A DNA stretch of 64,000 nt from Metaphire vulgaris (GCA_018105865.1 CM030867.1:10935758-10999757); one strand, 5' to 3'. Counted from the first letter of the stretch, positions 1-12,176 are shown. Notes: a model not told the origin generated them from the letters alone. Numbers and translations are program-made.

Positions 1-3000
1 AGCAGTAGATAATGCCACAGGCAAAATTCTGAATGCCAAGAACTATTGATATACAAGAGTTATGGCCTAATTTTGAAAAAAACTTGATTACTAGGTGTAC
101 TTCACCTGCCTGTCAAAAGTGCTAGCAATTCACATGTCTGCCAATACCATTCTCTGTAGTTTAACAATGTCCAATTTAAGCAATATACGAGGTGGTCACA
201 CTTCAGGCCCTATCAAAGTATCAGGAGGTAAGTTATATTTTCAGTTGTCATTGGGAATGACGCAAAACAGCATGCGAGTTGAGATGATCGAATTTGGTGC
301 TAAAATATATATATTCTGACGGAATAAATTGATAGTGAATGTGGGCTTCAATTTACACATAGAAATGCATGGCGTTAAGCAATATACGAGGTGGTCACAC
401 TTCAGGCCCTATAGAAGTATCAGGAGGTAAGTTATATTTTCAGTTGTCATTGGGAATGACGCAAAACAGCATGCGAGTTGAGATGATCGAATTTGGTGCT
501 AAAATATATATATTCTGACGGAATAAATTGATAGTGAATGTGGGCTTCAATTTACACATAGAAATGCATGGCGTTAAGCAATATACGGGGTGGTCACACT
601 TCAGGCCCTGTAAAAGTATCAGGAGGTAAGTTATATTTTCAGTTGTCATTGGGAACGACGCAAAACCGTGTGCGAGTACAAATGATCGAATTTGGTGCTA
701 AAATATATATATTCTGATGGAATAAACGGATAGTGAATGTGGACGTCAATTTGCTCATAGAAATGCATGGCGTTAAGCAGTAGATAATGCCACAGGCAAA
801 ATTCTGAATGCCAAGAACTATTGATATACAAGAGTTATGGCCTAATTTTGAAAAAAACTTGATGACTAGGTGCACTTCACCTGCCTGTCAAAAGTGCTAG
901 CAATTCACATGTCTGCCAATACCATTCTCTGTAGTTTAACAATGTCCAATTTAAGCAATATACGAGGTGGTCACACTTCAGGCCCTGTAAAAGTATCAGG
1001 AGGTAAGTTATATTTTCAGTTGTCATTGGGAACGACGCAAAACCGCATGCGAGTACAAATGATCGAATTTGGTGCTAAAATATACATATTCTGATGGAAT
1101 AAACGGATAGTGAATGTGGACGTCAATTTGCACATAGAAATGCATGGCGTTAAGCAGTAGATAATGCCACAGGCAAAATTCTGAATGCAAAGAACTTTTG
1201 ATATACAAGAGCTATGGCCTAATTTTGAAAAAAACTTGATTAATAGGTGCACTTCACTTGCCTGTCAAAAGTGCTAGCCATTCACATGTCTGCCAATACC
1301 ATTCTCTGTAGTTTAAAAATGTCCAATTTAAGCAATACACGAGGTGGTCACACTTCAGGCCCTATAGAAGTATCAGGAGGTAAGTTATATTTTCAGTTGT
1401 CATTGGGAATGACGCAAAACAGCATGCGAGTTGAGATGATCGAATTTGGTGCTAAAATATATATATTCTAACGGAATAAATTGATAGTGAATGTGGGCTT
1501 CAATTTACACATAGAAATGCATGGCGTTAAGCAATATACGGGGTGGTCACACTTCAGGCCCTGTAAAAGTATCAGGAGTTAAGTTATATTTTCAGTTGTC
1601 ATTGGGAATGACGCAAAACAGCATGCGAGTACAAATGATCGAATTTGGTGCTAAAATATATATATTCTGATGGAATAAACGGATAGTGAATGTGGACGTC
1701 AATTTGCACATAGAAATGCATGGCGTTAAGCAGTAGATAATGCCACAGGCAAAATTCTGAATGCCAAGAACTATTGATATACAAGAGTTATGGCCTAATT
1801 TTGAAAAAAACTTGATTACTAGGTGTACTTCACCTGCCTGTCAAAAGTGCTAGCAATTCACATGTCTGCCAATACCATTCTCTGTAGTTTAACAATGTCC
1901 AATTTAAGCAATATACGAGGTGGTCACACTTCAGGCCCTATCAAAGTATCAGGAGGTAAGTTATATTTTCAGTTGTCATTGGGAATGACGCAAAACAGCA
2001 TGCGAGTTGAGATGATCGAATTTGGTGCTAAAATATATATATTCTGAGGGAATAAATTGATAGTGAATGTGGGCTTCAATTTACACATAGAAATGCATGG
2101 CGTTAAGCAATATACGGGGTGGTCACACTTCAGGCCCTGTAAAAGTATCAGGAGGTAAGTTATATTTTCAGTTGTCATTGGGAACGACGCAAAACCGCAT
2201 GCGAGTACAAATGATCGAATTTGGTGCTAAAATATATATATTCTGATGGAATAAACGGATAGTGAATGTGGACGTCAATTTGCACATAGAAATGCATGGC
2301 GTTAAGCAGTAGATAATGCCACAGGCAAAATTCTGAATGCCAAGAACTATTGATATACAAGAGTTATGGCCTAATTTTGAAAAAAACTTGATTACTAGGT
2401 GTACTTCACCTGCCTGTCAAAAGTGCTAGCAATTCACATGTCTGCCAATACCATTCTCTGTAGTTTAACAATGTCCAATTTAAGCAATATACGAGGTGGT
2501 CACACTTCAGGCCCTATCAAAGTATCAGGAGGTAAGGTATATTTTCAGTTGTCATTGGGAATGACGCAAAACAGCATGCGAGTTGAGATGATCGAATTTG
2601 GTGCTAAAATATATATATTCTGAGGGAATAAATTGATAGTGAATGTGGGCTTCAATTTACACATAGAAATGCATGGCGTTAAGCAATATACGGGTGGTCA
2701 CACTTCAGGCCCTGTAAAAGTATCAGGAGGTAAGTTATATTTTCAGTTGTCATTGGGAACGACGCAAAACCGCATGCGAGTACAAATGATCGAATTTGGT
2801 GCTAAAATATATATATTCTGATGGAATAAACGGATAGTGAATGTGGACGTCAATTTGCACATAGAAATGCATGGCGTTAAGCAGTAGATAATGCCACAGG
2901 CAAAATTCTGAATGCCAAGAACTATTGATATACAAGAGTTATGGCCTAATTTTGAAAAAAACTTGATTACTAGGTGTACTTCACCTGCCTGTCAAAAGTG

Positions 3001-4596
3001 CTAGCAATTCACATGTCTGCCAATACCATTCTCTGTAGTTTAACAATGTCCAATTTAAGCAATATACGAGGTGGTCACACTTCAGGCCCTATCAAAGTAT
3101 CAGGAGGTAAGTTATATTTTCAGTTGTCATTGGGAATGACGCAAAACAGCATGCGAGTTGAGATGATCGAATTTGGTGCTAAAATATATATATTCTGACG
3201 GAATAAATTGATAGTGAATGTGGGCTTCAATTTACACATAGAAATGCATGGCGTTAAGCAATATACTGGGTGGTCACACTTCAGGCCCTGTAAAAGTATC
3301 AGGAGGTAAGTTATATTTTCAGTTGTCATTGGGAATGACGCAAAACAGCATGCGAGTTGAGATGATCGAATTTGGTGCTAAAATATATATATTCTGACGG
3401 AATAAATTGATAGTGAATGTGGGCTTCAATTTACACATAGAAATGCATGGCGTTAAGCAATGTACGGGGTGGTCACACTTCAGGCCCTGTAAAAGTATCA
3501 GGAGGTAAGTTATATTTTCAGTTGTCATTGGGAATGACGCAAAACAGCATGCGAGTACAAATGATCGAATTTGGTGCTAAAATATATATATTCTGATGGA
3601 ATAAACGGATAGTGAATGTGGACGTCAATTTGCACATAGAAATGCATGGCGTTAAGCAGTAGATAATGCCACAGGCAAAATTCTGAATGCCAAGAACTAT
3701 TGATATACAAGAGTTATGGCCTAATTTTGAAAAAACTTGATTACTAGGTGTACTTCACCTGCCTGTCAAAAGTGCTAGCAATTCACATGTCTGCCAATAC
3801 CATTCTCTGTAGTTTAACAATGTCCAATTTAAGCAATATACGAGGTGGTCACACTTCAGGCCCTATCAAAGTATCAGGAGGTAAGTTATATTTTCAGTTG
3901 TCATTGGGAATGACGCAAAACAGCATGCGAGTTGAGATGATCGAATTTGGTGCTAAAATATATATATTCTGACGGAATAAATTGATAGTGAATGTGGGCT
4001 TCAATTTACACATAGAAATGCATGGCGTTAAGCAATATACTGGGTGGTCACACTTCAGGCCCTGTAAAAGTATCAGGAGGTAAGTTATATTTTCAGTTGT
4101 CATTGGGAATGACGCAAAACAGCATGCGAGTTGAGATGATCGAATTTGGTGCTAAAATATATATATTCTGACGGAATAAATTGATAGTGAATGTGGGCTT
4201 CAATTTACACATAGAAATGCATGGCGTTAAGCAATGTACGGGGTGGTCACACTTCAGGCCCTGTAAAAGTATCAGGAGGTAAGTTATATTTTCAGTTGTC
4301 ATTGGGAATGACGCAAAACAGCATGCGAGTACAAATGATCGAATTTGGTGCTAAAATATATATATTCTGATGGAATAAACGGATAGTGAATGTGGACGTC
4401 AATTTGCACATAGAAATGCATGGCGTTAAGCAGTAGATAATGCCACAGGCAAAATTCTGAATGCCAAGAACTTTTGATATACAAGAGTTATGGCCTAATT
4501 TTGAAAAAAACTTGATTACTAGGTGCACTTCACTTGCCTGTCAAAAGTGCTAGCCATTCACATGTCTGCCAATACCATTCTCTGTAGTTTAAAAAT
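1..4596. repeat. Satellite array with two nested periods (199-bp subunit, 178-bp spacer)
   Basis: The array is already running at the left edge and stops abruptly near 4596. The landmark GCCTGTCAAAAGTGCTAGC falls at about 108, 883, 1260, 1836, 2412, 2987, 3761 and 4536. The intervals are 775, 377, 576, 576, 575, 774 and 775, which fit 178 + n x 199 with n = 3,1,2,2,2,3,3. The 199-bp subunit begins near AAGCAATATACGRGG (about 178, 377, 576), and the 178-bp segment begins CAGTAGATAATGCC. Copies differ by only a few bases (for example GAACGACGC versus GAATGACGC). Short open frames recur at the same period on both strands and are by-products of the repeat. Confidence 0.95.
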
Positions 4597-6062
4597 GGAA
4601 GTTGGTGAGGGTGCTGCAAAGTGTAGAAGAAAAACAAGAAAAACGAAAAAAGGTCTTTGTTAGTAATGTTTTGCTCACTAAATGTTAAGAAACCTTGCCA
4701 TAAAAAGCCGACAAGCAAGACAAATAGGGTAATTTACAGTATTGTTCACTACATTTTTTAAAAACTCACCGGAAAATAGGTTGACAAGCAAAAAAGGTAA
4801 TCTGGAACCCCGGTGGAGGAATGCATCCCCAGTCATCAAAGTGGTGGAATCGCCACTCATGAGTACGTGTTGTACATTATGATAAAAACTTCACTACTCG
4901 AGAAGTGAACCTGACATGTTTAACGTTCACAATGACAGAGAAGAAAGTGGCAAATCCCAAATTCCCAAGTGTCTTTTTGTGTGTCTAAAATGCGTTAAAA
5001 TTCACACGCGGGCATTTGTAATTTTTAAAATTTTAAGGGGGTTATACTCTCGGACTCCCATTAAAAAGGGGAGGAGGGGAAGGGAGGAGGAGAGAGAGAA
5101 AGGGTGAAGAAAAGAAAAGAAGGAAAAGGGCGGCTGGTTTGCACCGGTCGGGATTTTTTCCTAGCTACGCCAATGTATCCTTCTCCATTTGGGTGGGGGG
5201 GGTGTGTTCTGAGCTAATTAGTATGCATTTTGTATGCATACCATTGTCGCATTACCAAATTTTGGGGGTGTCGACTTCAAATCGGGGGGTGGTGGTGTTG
5301 GAGTGTTAGGGGGTGTAAAAATATCCCCGATTGGCCCCCTGTTGGGGCCCTATACTTACTACTACACACCTATCAACAAACGGTTGGCTCCCATGCTTAG
5401 AAGTTGCCATCCCAACGTCCCTCCCCCCACTTGCCAAATCCTGGAGCCGCCACTGTTCCAAAGGATTTAGTATTTTCCGATCTATACTAAAAACCCATCT
5501 CTTAAAAATGAGCACATACTCCATAGCTTCGTCTCGCTTTCTCACTGACTGATTCCTGGAATGACCCGGTCTTTTGCTGATGAATTCGAAGTGCCATCGA
5601 TTGATGCCTCCTCTAGAGTATTAGAAATGGCGCTATAGAAGTGCATAACAATAATAATTATAAATAATTAAGTCAATTCTGCCAGCGCAAGCAATTAAGT
5701 TAGGCTACTGTTGAAGCTGAAGTAGCAGTTTGATTTAGGCCTATCAAAAATCAGTGGACATTTTTTCCGATTAGGATGGGTGGGTAGGCCTATTGGGTAG
5801 GGTGGGTAGGTCGCAAGACAGACATTTTCGTTGCCCGTTTCAAGATAATCCTCACTGCTTCCCCTCCACCCCAGTCCCCGAAAAATCGACGCCGCAGGAG
5901 ACGGAATATCAATAAGAATTATGATTATGTGTGTTTTGCTGGCGACGTTGTTGATTATATTTTGCTAATCACTGTTACATGTTACAGCCAAGTTGCTGTT
6001 TCTGAAAACAGGCAAATCGCTGACAAAACATACAATATTATTATACACCAGTCAATAATGGA

Positions 6063-6101
<39 letters not shown>

Positions 6102-6111
6102 TATATATATA
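4597..6111. other. Intergenic, no gene seen
   Basis: AT-rich sequence beyond the satellite edge. It holds a purine-rich GGGAGGAGG tract near 5068-5130, a left-truncated copy of the CAGTGGCGGCTCC element family at 5330-5455, a GGCGCTATAGAAGTG word near 5630 resembling the 3' end of a SINE, and an AT microsatellite at its right end. No splice-bounded coding segment was recognised on either strand. Confidence 0.5.
5330..5455. mobile_element. hAT-like MITE, CAGTGGCGGCTCC family, left-truncated
   Basis: The right end reads CAAATCCTGGAGCCGCCACTG, the complement of the CAGTGGCGGCTCCAGG terminus seen at 49339 and 55177. The interior shares the CCCTATACTTA and AACGGTTGG segments with those copies. 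The left terminus is missing. Confidence 0.65.
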
Positions 6112-6112
6112 T
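6066..6112. repeat. AT dinucleotide microsatellite
   Basis: Run of AT repeats broken once by CAG. It directly abuts the TA-flanked hairpin element that follows. Confidence 0.9.
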
Positions 6113-6195
6113 ACAGGGTGGCGCAAAAACACCGGACTAGTCACATTATTTTAGGTTTGCATTTAATATAGTCCGGAATTTTGCGCCACCCTGTA
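6112..6195. mobile_element. TA-flanked hairpin MITE (mariner-like ends)
   Basis: Starts TA-CAGGGTGGCGCAAAA and ends TTTTGCGCCACCCTG-TA. The arms continue through CCGGACTA / TAGTCCGG, so the whole 80-bp unit is an inverted repeat around an AT-rich centre. A TA duplication is typical of Tc1/mariner-type insertions; the family assignment is inferred. Relatives occur near 24745 and 48460. Confidence 0.8.
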
Positions 6196-6502
6196 TAGGC
6201 TATATTCAATTCTAGAGCACATAACTATAGCCAAAATCATTATGACTTCTATAGCGCCTTTTTAGTGATGTTCTTTACATCAGTCGAGGTCTTTCCTTGA
6301 CTTGAATCTGTATTCACCATTGTCAAATCCAACAACTTTGACAGTGCTTTTTTCAGTGGGAACGCTGAGTCGTTTAAAGTCGATATAAAACAGTGCGTGC
6401 TTTACTTACAATCGGTTCGGGAACAGCGTAAATTACAGTTTAAAAACAACGAGGTATAACATTGTAAATAAATATACAGTACCAAATACTGTTATCATTT
6501 AT

Positions 6503-6760
6503 CAGTGGCGTAGCGAGGGGTGGTGGGGGCGAACCGCCCCGGGCGGCGCTTGCTCTATAGGGGCGGCATTTTCGAGAAAACCTTTTTCTTTATGAAAAGT
6601 TTTAGCAAGTTACGATAAGGCTTTTTTGCTTGTCAAGAATTTTACCCCAAAACCGTGTCCGAAAATAATAAAAAAAACTGTATGGGAACAAATAAAGAAA
6701 TTTTTTCGTCGGCAGCCAAGGGGGTTAACCCTCCCCCCAACCCCCTTGGGTACGCCACTG
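6503..6760. mobile_element. hAT-like MITE, CAGTGGCGTAGC family
   Basis: Left end CAGTGGCGTAGCGAGG, right end GGGTACGCCACTG. The interior contains the GCTTGTCA word shared with the copy at 46904. Flanking 8-bp repeats are not preserved here, so this copy is probably older. Confidence 0.7.
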
Positions 6761-6819
6761 GTTGTAACCTACATAGCCCACAAAATAGTGTCATTTGTTA
6801 AGGTTTAAGGTGGTCTTAC

Positions 6820-6927
6820 CATGAACCCGTTGTACCAGGCTTTGATCTGTTGCTTCGTAAAGTTGGTGTTCTCCATCAGGAAGTCCATGTCCTCCTTCGG
6901 CAGCTTCTTACTTCCGGCACCTCCCAT
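6820..6927 (-). CDS. First coding exon of a neuronal calcium sensor-family EF-hand protein
   Basis: Encodes 36 residues starting [17 protein letters not shown] and ending WYNGFM, followed immediately by the strong donor ATG|GTAAGA. The start has an N-myristoylation pattern (MGxxxS), then the LxKEDxDFLxxNTxF...IxxWYxGF helix that opens neuronal calcium sensor, neurocalcin and recoverin-type proteins. Those are roughly 190 residues with four EF hands, so most of the gene is absent. The family's next residues (DCPxG) would begin a second exon, and none was found down to position 1. The remaining exons therefore probably lie left of the window, beyond the satellite. The 5' UTR appears to continue to about 7100, and an upstream noncoding exon near 10.7 kb is possible (minus-strand donor GAAAAAG|GTAAGG). 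An isolated exon fragment cannot be excluded. Confidence 0.75.
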
Positions 6928-7300
6928 TTCCGGTGGGATGTTATCTCCCCGTTTTCGATGACGAAAAGGATAGTTAAAGAAGTGAGTAAGTGGACAGCTC
7001 CTCGGTACGGACTTCGGAATCAATCGATCCGGAACGGTTTCACACGGACACGTCACGGTTGGATTGCGTTGGCACTGGAGACCTTCTACTTTACCTGTTT
7101 TCAAGTGTTACAAGACGGCGCTACAAAAATACCCCAGTTTAACAATTGAAACAACTGACGGATTCACAAGTCGTCTAGAAGAAATGGGTTATTAAAATGC
7201 TAAGAGTGCATATAATGGCTTTCTACAAGACTGCCTAGTACCTACCTATTTCATTCTCATTGACGTCACATTTATGAAGGCTAAACTTCGCGGTGGCTTT

Positions 7301-7500
7301 CATTAGCGTCGCCACGGGAAGGGGGAGGGGGCAAATGGGGCAACTGCCCTCCCCCCCAAACCTGCCCCAGACCACCTACTAGATTCGCGCAAATCCGGTG
7401 ATAAAGTTTTCTGTGGAGGGGGTGTGAGGGGTGGGTAGGGAATCTGACACGCTAGCCCCTTTTGCCCCAACCCCACCAAAAATTCCTGGCGACGCCACTG
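7301..7500 (-). mobile_element. hAT-like MITE, solo module (CATTAGCGTCGCCAC ... GGCGACGCCACTG)
   Basis: Bounded by a perfect 8-bp duplication, GTGGCTTT, on both sides. Ends are CATTAGCGTCGCCAC and CTGGCGACGCCACTG, imperfect inverted repeats. The interior has CAAATCCGGTGATAAAG and AATCTGACACGC. The 8-bp duplication and CAGTGG-type end are characteristic of hAT transposons. The same module occurs twice in each composite element at 11777 and 57687. Confidence 0.85.
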
Positions 7501-7508
7501 GTGGCTTT

Positions 7509-9395
7509 GCATCGATGGACAATTCTTTTAATACCCGGAATGGCAGGGCCGCTGAGAGCAATCCCGATCCCCAGTATAAAGAAGGTTTGTGCGTTTTACC
7601 CTTGTACAAAGTTCAATACACGTACAGTGTATGCTGTATATTAATTAATAGAAAAATCGACATTTTCCAGGCGATTTTGCACAAAATTTCTGGTGCAAAG
7701 GCATCAGTAGAAGGCCCCCTACAATTCTAATGCGATATCTGAGCGAATTTCGGACATGAATTTTTCGTCAAATTTCTCAAAATTTCGTGATTTTTAGCCC
7801 TTTAAAAAAGTCACACACCTGATAGATATCCAAAATGCGGGTCCAGATTCCTTGTAGGCATCGACTTGGCTTCAATCGGTGCAAATATGAAAGCCCTACG
7901 ACACCACAAATTTTCGCTCAAATTTCGAAAAAAAACCTGGACCTGGTCCATAAAAAATTTTCGGGCGACCCAAAAATTCATGTCGATATTTCACCCAAAT
8001 TTCTCTTTAGAACCCTCAAACGCCTTGCAGTGATGTCAGTGGACTAGAAAAATCCGTCACTTTCCACCCTGTTAATGTGTCTATATTGCAAAATATAATA
8101 ATGGTGGCTATACATTGGTTGTACGCAGAAACCAAACGGAACTTATTTACGATCGTAGGCCTAATGCTTTTCGGGATGCTAACGTATTTACGGTGAAATT
8201 TGATTAGAACCGGTTTTATCTGCGGACTGCGTTTTCTCCATTGCTCCGGAGCGCAGTTAAAGTTACAGTTCCGTTTGCGAATGGCCAGTCTATGTCTCGG
8301 ATATTTCCGCAGATGCTATTCTTTACCCCCCCCCTCCCCCAGAAAAAACCCCAGTAGCTCCGAGGTCTCAAACCGGCCATACAATGGACGGTTATCAAAA
8401 CTGCCCACGAGGGGGCCATTCATCCCCGGTTTTCCCTCTCAAGCTCCGTTTAACGCCATTGTTGTTGCGACTGGCGCATAAAGCCAGAGGCAAAGCAAAT
8501 ACGGCCTCTGGAATATATATAGGGGAAGGCGGGACAATATGGCCACAGAGGATCACTAAAATTCACTATGTAGATGATCGGTCAACTTCGTTCAGAGACA
8601 GGCAGAGTCCTTCCCACGGGTGACATAAAATTATATAGCGCCCGATTGCGTGACGTGAAATAACAATGGCGTGGCCACGATGGGGCACGGGTGCCGACCC
8701 CCCATTATTAATGAGATTTGCTGCTCAAAACCGTAGAAAAATTTTGTTGGGGGAGGGGGTAGGTAATAGGTAGTAGGCAGACCGAATAGAACATGTGGAT
8801 GTGCGAAGACGGACTTTTTTTGTTAGTCGGGTAATTTTTTTCGCCCGAAATGTCGATTCTCCTCCATCCCGGAACCCTGGCGTAAACTGTAATTTTGTTT
8901 CCCCTGAATCAGGCTTTCCAATTTTTAATTCAGTTGATTAGCACTTTTAGGTTTTCGGTGCCTTAGAAAAGACCGTAGGTCTAAACGCAGGCTAATCGTT
9001 CGGCCTAAAAGAGGTCTCATTGAGGAGACTACCTGGTTGGTCTAGGCGACTTTTCGCACTTAAACAATGCCTTTGTTCCCAGAACTTGTCTTGCCATTTT
9101 TAAAAATAAAATTAGTCATCAACCTATTACCGAGTCAACCAGCGGAAATAGAAATCGCAACATTCTAGAGTAAATCAAAAATCTGGCTGTGTTTAGTCAT
9201 TCCAATATATTTTCAATAACCTTGGGCCTATAAGTCTATACTCTTGAGGAAGGTCAATTGAGTTAAGGAGGGGGGAGATTTTGGCTCCCATTTGGGTAGT
9301 TAAGTCTGGAGGAGGGGGTTGTTTCCGCGCGCACTGTTTAAAGTCCATCTGTAATTTTGCTCTTGTATTCGGGCTTTGTCTTCTTTACATGTCTC
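7509..9395. other. Intergenic, no gene seen
   Basis: Mixed-composition sequence with scattered G-rich and C-rich runs (near 8325-8345 and 8745-8760). Open frames here are short, mostly lack splice context and resemble nothing I know. Confidence 0.4.
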
Positions 9396-9579
9396 CAGGG
9401 GCGTAGCCAGGAATTTGATTTGGGAGCGTATAAATATTTTGGGTGGGTGTAAATCTAAACTATAAACCATACAAACCACATATAACCACATGTAAATCAC
9501 ATAAAACACTTTAAGGTAGACTGATTTGGGGGGGTATATATACCGATATACCCCCCCCCCCCCCGTCTCTACGCCCCTG
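9396..9579. mobile_element. hAT-like MITE, CAGGGGCGTAGCC family
   Basis: Left end CAGGGGCGTAGCCAGGAA, right end CTACGCCCCTG with a C homopolymer before it. The termini are complementary and typical of hAT-derived short elements. Confidence 0.65.
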
Positions 9580-10069
9580 CGTGTCTCTCGTGTCTTTGCC
9601 GGTCAGCCAAAGGATCAATAGTCTGTTCTGACCACTGGACACTGACCACAGTAAGACATATATCCATTCATCCATTCATCCATCCATCCACCCGGACCAA
9701 CAGATGGAGTCACGTGTTCCACGACGTATAATCAGGCGCGCATGCGCACAACGTCGACACATCGAAACGCACAAAGTTTTTGCAGGCCGGTGTCCAGGGG
9801 CCAAGCCGCCAAGAGTTTTTGAATAAAAATATAGGCCTAGCTCATGGGTCATAGAAAGTAGATATGCTGAAAACAATGCATTAAACAAATATTTAGTAAG
9901 TTTTAGAAAAAAGTTATGCCTATTTATCTCGTTTAAATATATTCGCGGGCCATTTCACACCACTTGCGACCCCACAGCCGGGAGCCCCCCTGAGTAGAAA
10001 TATAAGAGGCGCCATACAAATGCTACATTACAATGCAAGGCAACGATCGTGTGCATTCAGAGGAGGCTA

Positions 10070-10260
10070 CACATGAGGGTCCGGGAGGAGGCCCGAGCCC
10101 CTATTGAATGCCTGGCCCCCAGTGGCCCACAAATTTAGTGCACTCCCTCTAAGCAACTAGACTAGTCCAGGTTTGTGAAAAATAGTTGGTCCTCCATGAT
10201 TATGTGCTGTCACCCCAACGCCCCTCCCCCGCACTTGCCAAATCCTGGAGCCGCCATTGT
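10070..10260. mobile_element. CAGTGGCGGCTCC-family MITE, degraded
   Basis: Carries CTATTGAATGCCTGG, CCCCCAGTGGCCC and the right end CCAAATCCTGGAGCCGCC, as at 55177-55368. The interior is rearranged and the last base of the terminus differs. A GGCGCCATACAAATG SINE-tail word sits just left of it. Confidence 0.5.
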
Positions 10261-10371
10261 GTGAATTATACAATTAGACGTGGGCTATAGGCAAAGGTCG
10301 ACCATGTTTCTTGAAATTGACCATAGGTTTGGATGTTTCGTGTGGTCGTGTGATCCTTGGAACGCCATTAG

Positions 10372-10698
10372 GGTCCATCCATAAAGTACATACGCACTAA
10401 GGGGGACGAAGGGTAAACAGTGGTTAATCTAGACCCCTGGACTCAGGGGTGGGAACTGACAAGGCCGGGGTGTCAGCTAGTTGATATAGTAGGCCCTATG
10501 CCAAAATTTCCGGAGGGAATTTGACATTTCCGGGGAAACAGGGCAACTTCCCCACGGAAACGGCCTAGATTAAACCCTGGGGTAAGGTGGTTGGATTTAG
10601 GAGATGTTGCGATGTTGCGTAGGCCTATGTACGGTGTGTGCAACGGGGGGTGAGGGTGAACATATACCCTTTTTGCGTACGTACTATGTGGACGAGCC
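10372..10698. mobile_element. Inverted-repeat element, TCCATCCATAAAGTACATACGC family
   Basis: Left arm GTCCATCCATAAAGTACAT, right arm GTACTATGTGGACGAGCC. The interior has GGATTTAGGAGATGTTGCG, as in the copies at 22528 and 28996. This copy is longer than its relatives, probably through an internal insertion. Confidence 0.6.
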
Positions 10699-10799
10699 TT
10701 TTAAGAAGACGGGGGTTTTTCCTTACCTTTTTCAGTCCACCGAAACAGAAGCATCAAGAAATCCAGATTTGAAATATATAATTAGATTCGAACAAACTT

Positions 10800-11270
10800 G
10801 AAAACGACAACACCGCGAAAGAAATATATTATTCGAAAGTCCGCACCGAAATGGATCGCAGACCGCAAAATCTGGGTGAGTGGGGGTGGGGGAGACCGAA
10901 GAAGAAGAAGAAGACAGACGAACGAGAGTCCAACGGAGGGGGGATCTCCGGACCCAAGAATCCCTCGACGATCCGGATCGAGATCCCCAGTCTAGCGAAC
11001 TGGCGTGCGACGGTGGGGTGGGGGTCCGGATGGATGGATGGATGGAGGGGGAATGGGCTGGCTGCTGGTCGGTCGTACAGCGATCAAACGAAGACCAGCG
11101 GTGACGACGAAAGAGAGAGGCGAGTGGCTGCTGCTGCTGCTGGAGGAGGATGAGGATGAGGAAGAGGATGGTGGAAGAGCAAGATCCAGGCGGTGGTGGT
11201 AGGCGTGTGCTGTCGTGCCGTCATTGATTTTTCCAGGGGCAGCGCTACTGCAAAAGGAGCGGATCTGGAA
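10800..11270. promoter_or_regulatory. CpG-rich patch, possible promoter or 5' exon region
   Basis: CpG density rises well above the surroundings. Two good donor motifs flank it: CTGG|GTGAGT on the plus strand (about 10874) and GAAAAAG|GTAAGG on the minus strand (about 10722). The minus-strand donor could belong to an upstream noncoding exon of the calcium-sensor gene at 6.8 kb. Long frames on both strands are low-complexity (serine or arginine runs), so I do not call a protein. Confidence 0.3.
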
Positions 11271-11338
11271 GGGAGTATATATCCTCTCGCAATATACAGT
11301 ATTCGTTATTCCCCATACGATGAAACGGACATGACGAC

Positions 11339-11525
11339 CAGTGTTTATTCTAGGCCTTCTTAGGGGGGGGGAATTCCCCCCCCCCAAGTTTTTAAATCCC
11401 CCCCCCAATTTTTTTAGATGTTGGCTGGGGAATGGAAATCCCCCCCAAACGTGTGGAAATTCAAACCTTGTCCCCCCAAACATTTCAAAATCCCCCCAAT
11501 GGCAAGGGGGCTAGAATAAACACTG
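11339..11525. mobile_element. hAT-like MITE, CAGTGTTTATTCTAG family
   Basis: Left end CAGTGTTTATTCTAGGCC, right end GGGCTAGAATAAACACTG. It is flanked on both sides by CATGACGAC, a perfect target duplication of 8-9 bp, so the insertion is recent. A relative lies at 55374-55530. Confidence 0.85.
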
Positions 11526-11546
11526 CATGACGACCTCTAGAGTAAA

Positions 11547-11726
11547 CAGTGTTTTATCCAGAACTGTTCAAAGGGGAGGACCACCCCCTCAAAAAAAAAT
11601 CCTCAAAAATTCTCCCTCCCCAAAAAATGTTCGGCACCGACACAAATTTTTGCATTGAACTATGTCTCTTCCCCCTCCAGCCAAGTCAATTCCCCACCCA
11701 AAGACCTGGAGTCTGGATAAAACACG
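11547..11726. mobile_element. MITE, CAGTGTTTTATCCAG family
   Basis: Left end CAGTGTTTTATCCAGAAC, right end GAGTCTGGATAAAACAC, with an internal CCTCCAGCCAAGTCAA segment. Relatives occur near 53685-53854 and 54307-54440. No clear flanking duplication is seen. Confidence 0.65.
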
Positions 11727-11976
11727 GACACAATAGAGAACTGGTTTGAATCGTAAGGGAATAATAGGTTGGAGGGCAGTGGCGTCGCCAGAAGTTTTTG
11801 GATGGGGGCAAAAGGGGGCTGGCGTGTCAGATTCTTTACCCACCCCTCCACAAAAAAACTTTCTCACCGGCTTTGCGGAAGTTTGCGCGAATCTGGTAGT
11901 TTTCTATGGCAGGTTGAGGGGGAGTTTCCACCATTTGCCCCCCCCGTGGCGACGCTAATGGTTCCGAAATATGTGC

Positions 11977-12176
11977 ATTTGAACGCGGCGAGCATTTGAA
12001 CGCGGAGGACATTTGGACGCGGTGAGCATTTGAACGAGGAGGGCATTTGAACGCGGTGAGCATTTGAACGAGGAGGGCATTTGAACGCGGTGAGCATTTG
12101 AACGAGGAGGGCATTTGAACGCGGTGAGCATTTGAACGAGGAGGGCATTTGAACGCGGTGAGCATTTGGACGCAGT
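11977..12176. repeat. Minisatellite of about 16-17 bp, first block
   Basis: Tandem units alternating GCATTTGAACGCGGTGA and GCATTTGAACGAGGAGG. Open frames across it encode a repeating SNAHRVQM-like peptide, which is a repeat artefact. It lies inside the composite element. Confidence 0.9.

Noticed and set aside
95..4528. Many 60-78 codon frames on both strands starting MHFTCLSKVL, MYINSSWHSE or MTTENITYL
   Set aside because: They recur with the 199/377-bp satellite period, overlap on opposite strands and have no splice or start context; they are by-products of the tandem array.
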